Below are positions 63,717 to 64,000 of a stretch of 64,000 nt of DNA, in pieces. The translations under genes and the position numbers were made by a program. The stretch is from Ferruginibacter sp. (lineage in GTDB: Bacteria > Bacteroidota > Bacteroidia > Chitinophagales > Chitinophagaceae), in the NCBI GenBank assembly GCA_028288705.1, contig JAQBNH010000003.1:387179-451178 (forward strand). Reading direction: 5' to 3'. Every line of letters starts with the position of its first letter. Positions within the stretch are counted from its first letter, which is position 1. The notes under the pieces were generated by a model. That model saw only the letters and a program-made list of their open reading frames with translations, had not been told where the DNA came from and made no database searches.

Positions 63717-64000
63717 CTAATTTTTCTACGAGCTTCCCGCCCATTTCTACTGTTTCATTTAACCTGGTCATATATTGCTTGTCGTAAGCAGTATTTGTTT
63801 TGTATATCGTGTACATCATCTCCAACAATTTTCTTTGCACCGCGACTACTCCCTTCATTTTTATTCCATGCTTCCCAACCAACCGAATAAAAATTGCTTT
63901 AAATCTTTCACTATGCCTTATCGCTGTTAGGGCCGGCATATGCATTGCTTTTCTAAGATACTTATTGCCCTGTTTTGATATTTTAGGCTTCTTTTTAATT
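63703..64000 (-). CDS. IS110-family transposase, C-terminal part (N-terminus outside window)
   Basis: The frame stays open to the window edge; about 98 residues are visible. KISKQGNKYLRKAMHMPALT is the typical helix-hairpin-like C-terminal region of IS110/IS116/IS902 transposases (transposase_20 domain), followed by IRHSERFKAIFIRLVGKHG and a charged tail. IS110 enzymes are DEDD recombinases guided by a bridge RNA coded in the element. The catalytic N-terminal domain and any bridge RNA lie beyond 64000 or, for elements with a 3' guide, would have to be sought in 63528-63702. Confidence 0.88.
   Translation of the reverse strand, partial: IKKKPKISKQGNKYLRKAMHMPALTAIRHSERFKAIFIRLVGKHGIKMKGVVAVQRKLLEMMYTIYKTNTAYDKQYMTRLNETVEMGGKLVEKLGDNH

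Larger units (their letters stand above)
63528..64000 (-). mobile_element. Right-hand part of an IS110-family insertion sequence (limits uncertain)
   Basis: Inferred from the transposase end. IS110 elements often lack terminal inverted repeats, so the end cannot be fixed from this window; the hairpin at 63693-63716 is the last structure before the CACAGAG array, and the boundary probably lies between about 63645 and 63700. Confidence 0.45.

Overview
The window is chromosomal DNA from a member of the Bacteroidota, most likely of the Chitinophagaceae or a close relative. The grounds are TAnnTTTG-type -7 promoter elements before many genes, a type IX secretion cargo with a gliding-motility-type C-terminus next to a PorP/SprF gene, a four-cysteine zinc-ribbon AccD, DUF4199, and an OmpA protein with thrombospondin type 3 repeats. 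About 60 protein genes, one tRNA and one transposase fragment are present. Most genes are housekeeping and stand in short operons of one to four genes.

Layout. 1-1616: murQ (cut by the window edge) and a MurNAc/GlcNAc-type kinase. 1754-4998: a CtpA-like protease and a cystathionine beta-synthase-like enzyme. 4999-7086: about 2 kb without a protein gene that holds two related copies of what looks like a large structured non-coding RNA, each with its own promoter and intrinsic terminator. 7087-13346: a BtuF-like protein, class I aldolase, accD, an S9 peptidase and an RmlD-like reductase. 13347-17197: a PaoABC-type periplasmic molybdenum aldehyde oxidoreductase operon. 17331-22729: smpB, serine dehydratase, an FKBP lipoprotein, a HU-CCDC81/SPOR protein, a YhhN protein and a DnaJ-class chaperone. 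22782-27534: a TetR-controlled TolC/EmrA/EmrB efflux operon with a palindromic operator on its promoter. 27535-30769: M23 lipoprotein, Rossmann protein, DinB, thioredoxin, beta-helix protein. 30933-34806: a metal-site-deficient dihydroorotase homologue, DUF4199 and two glycosyltransferases. 34892-43711: a lipoprotein, a methyltransferase, gmhA and gmhB, a lipoprotein PPC domain, exported MsrA, a dihaem cytochrome, a peptide-binding lipoprotein and an M1 peptidase. 43776-51586: NlpC/P60, dnaE, trxA, a nucleoside-type MFS transporter and mqnE. 51587-52346: a non-coding palindromic region rich in CACAGAG repeats. 52347-58601: OmpA/TSP3, tRNA-Arg, ung, plsC, an AraC regulator and an NhaP-type antiporter. 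58945-63527: a PKD-repeat type IX cargo with PorP/SprF. 63703-64000: the C-terminal end of an IS110-family transposase.

The most notable item is the twin RNA locus at 5036-7061. Two units share a promoter (identical -33 and -7 boxes at the same 20-nt spacing, with diverged spacers), the same 15-base complementary segments 94 nt apart, four covarying hairpins each, and a final U-tract terminator. I cannot match it to a described RNA family. Other points of interest are arrays of CACAGAG repeats placed directly 3' of genes in the same relative orientation, an inactive-looking dihydroorotase, a predicted TetR operator, and several genes that appear to be leaderless.
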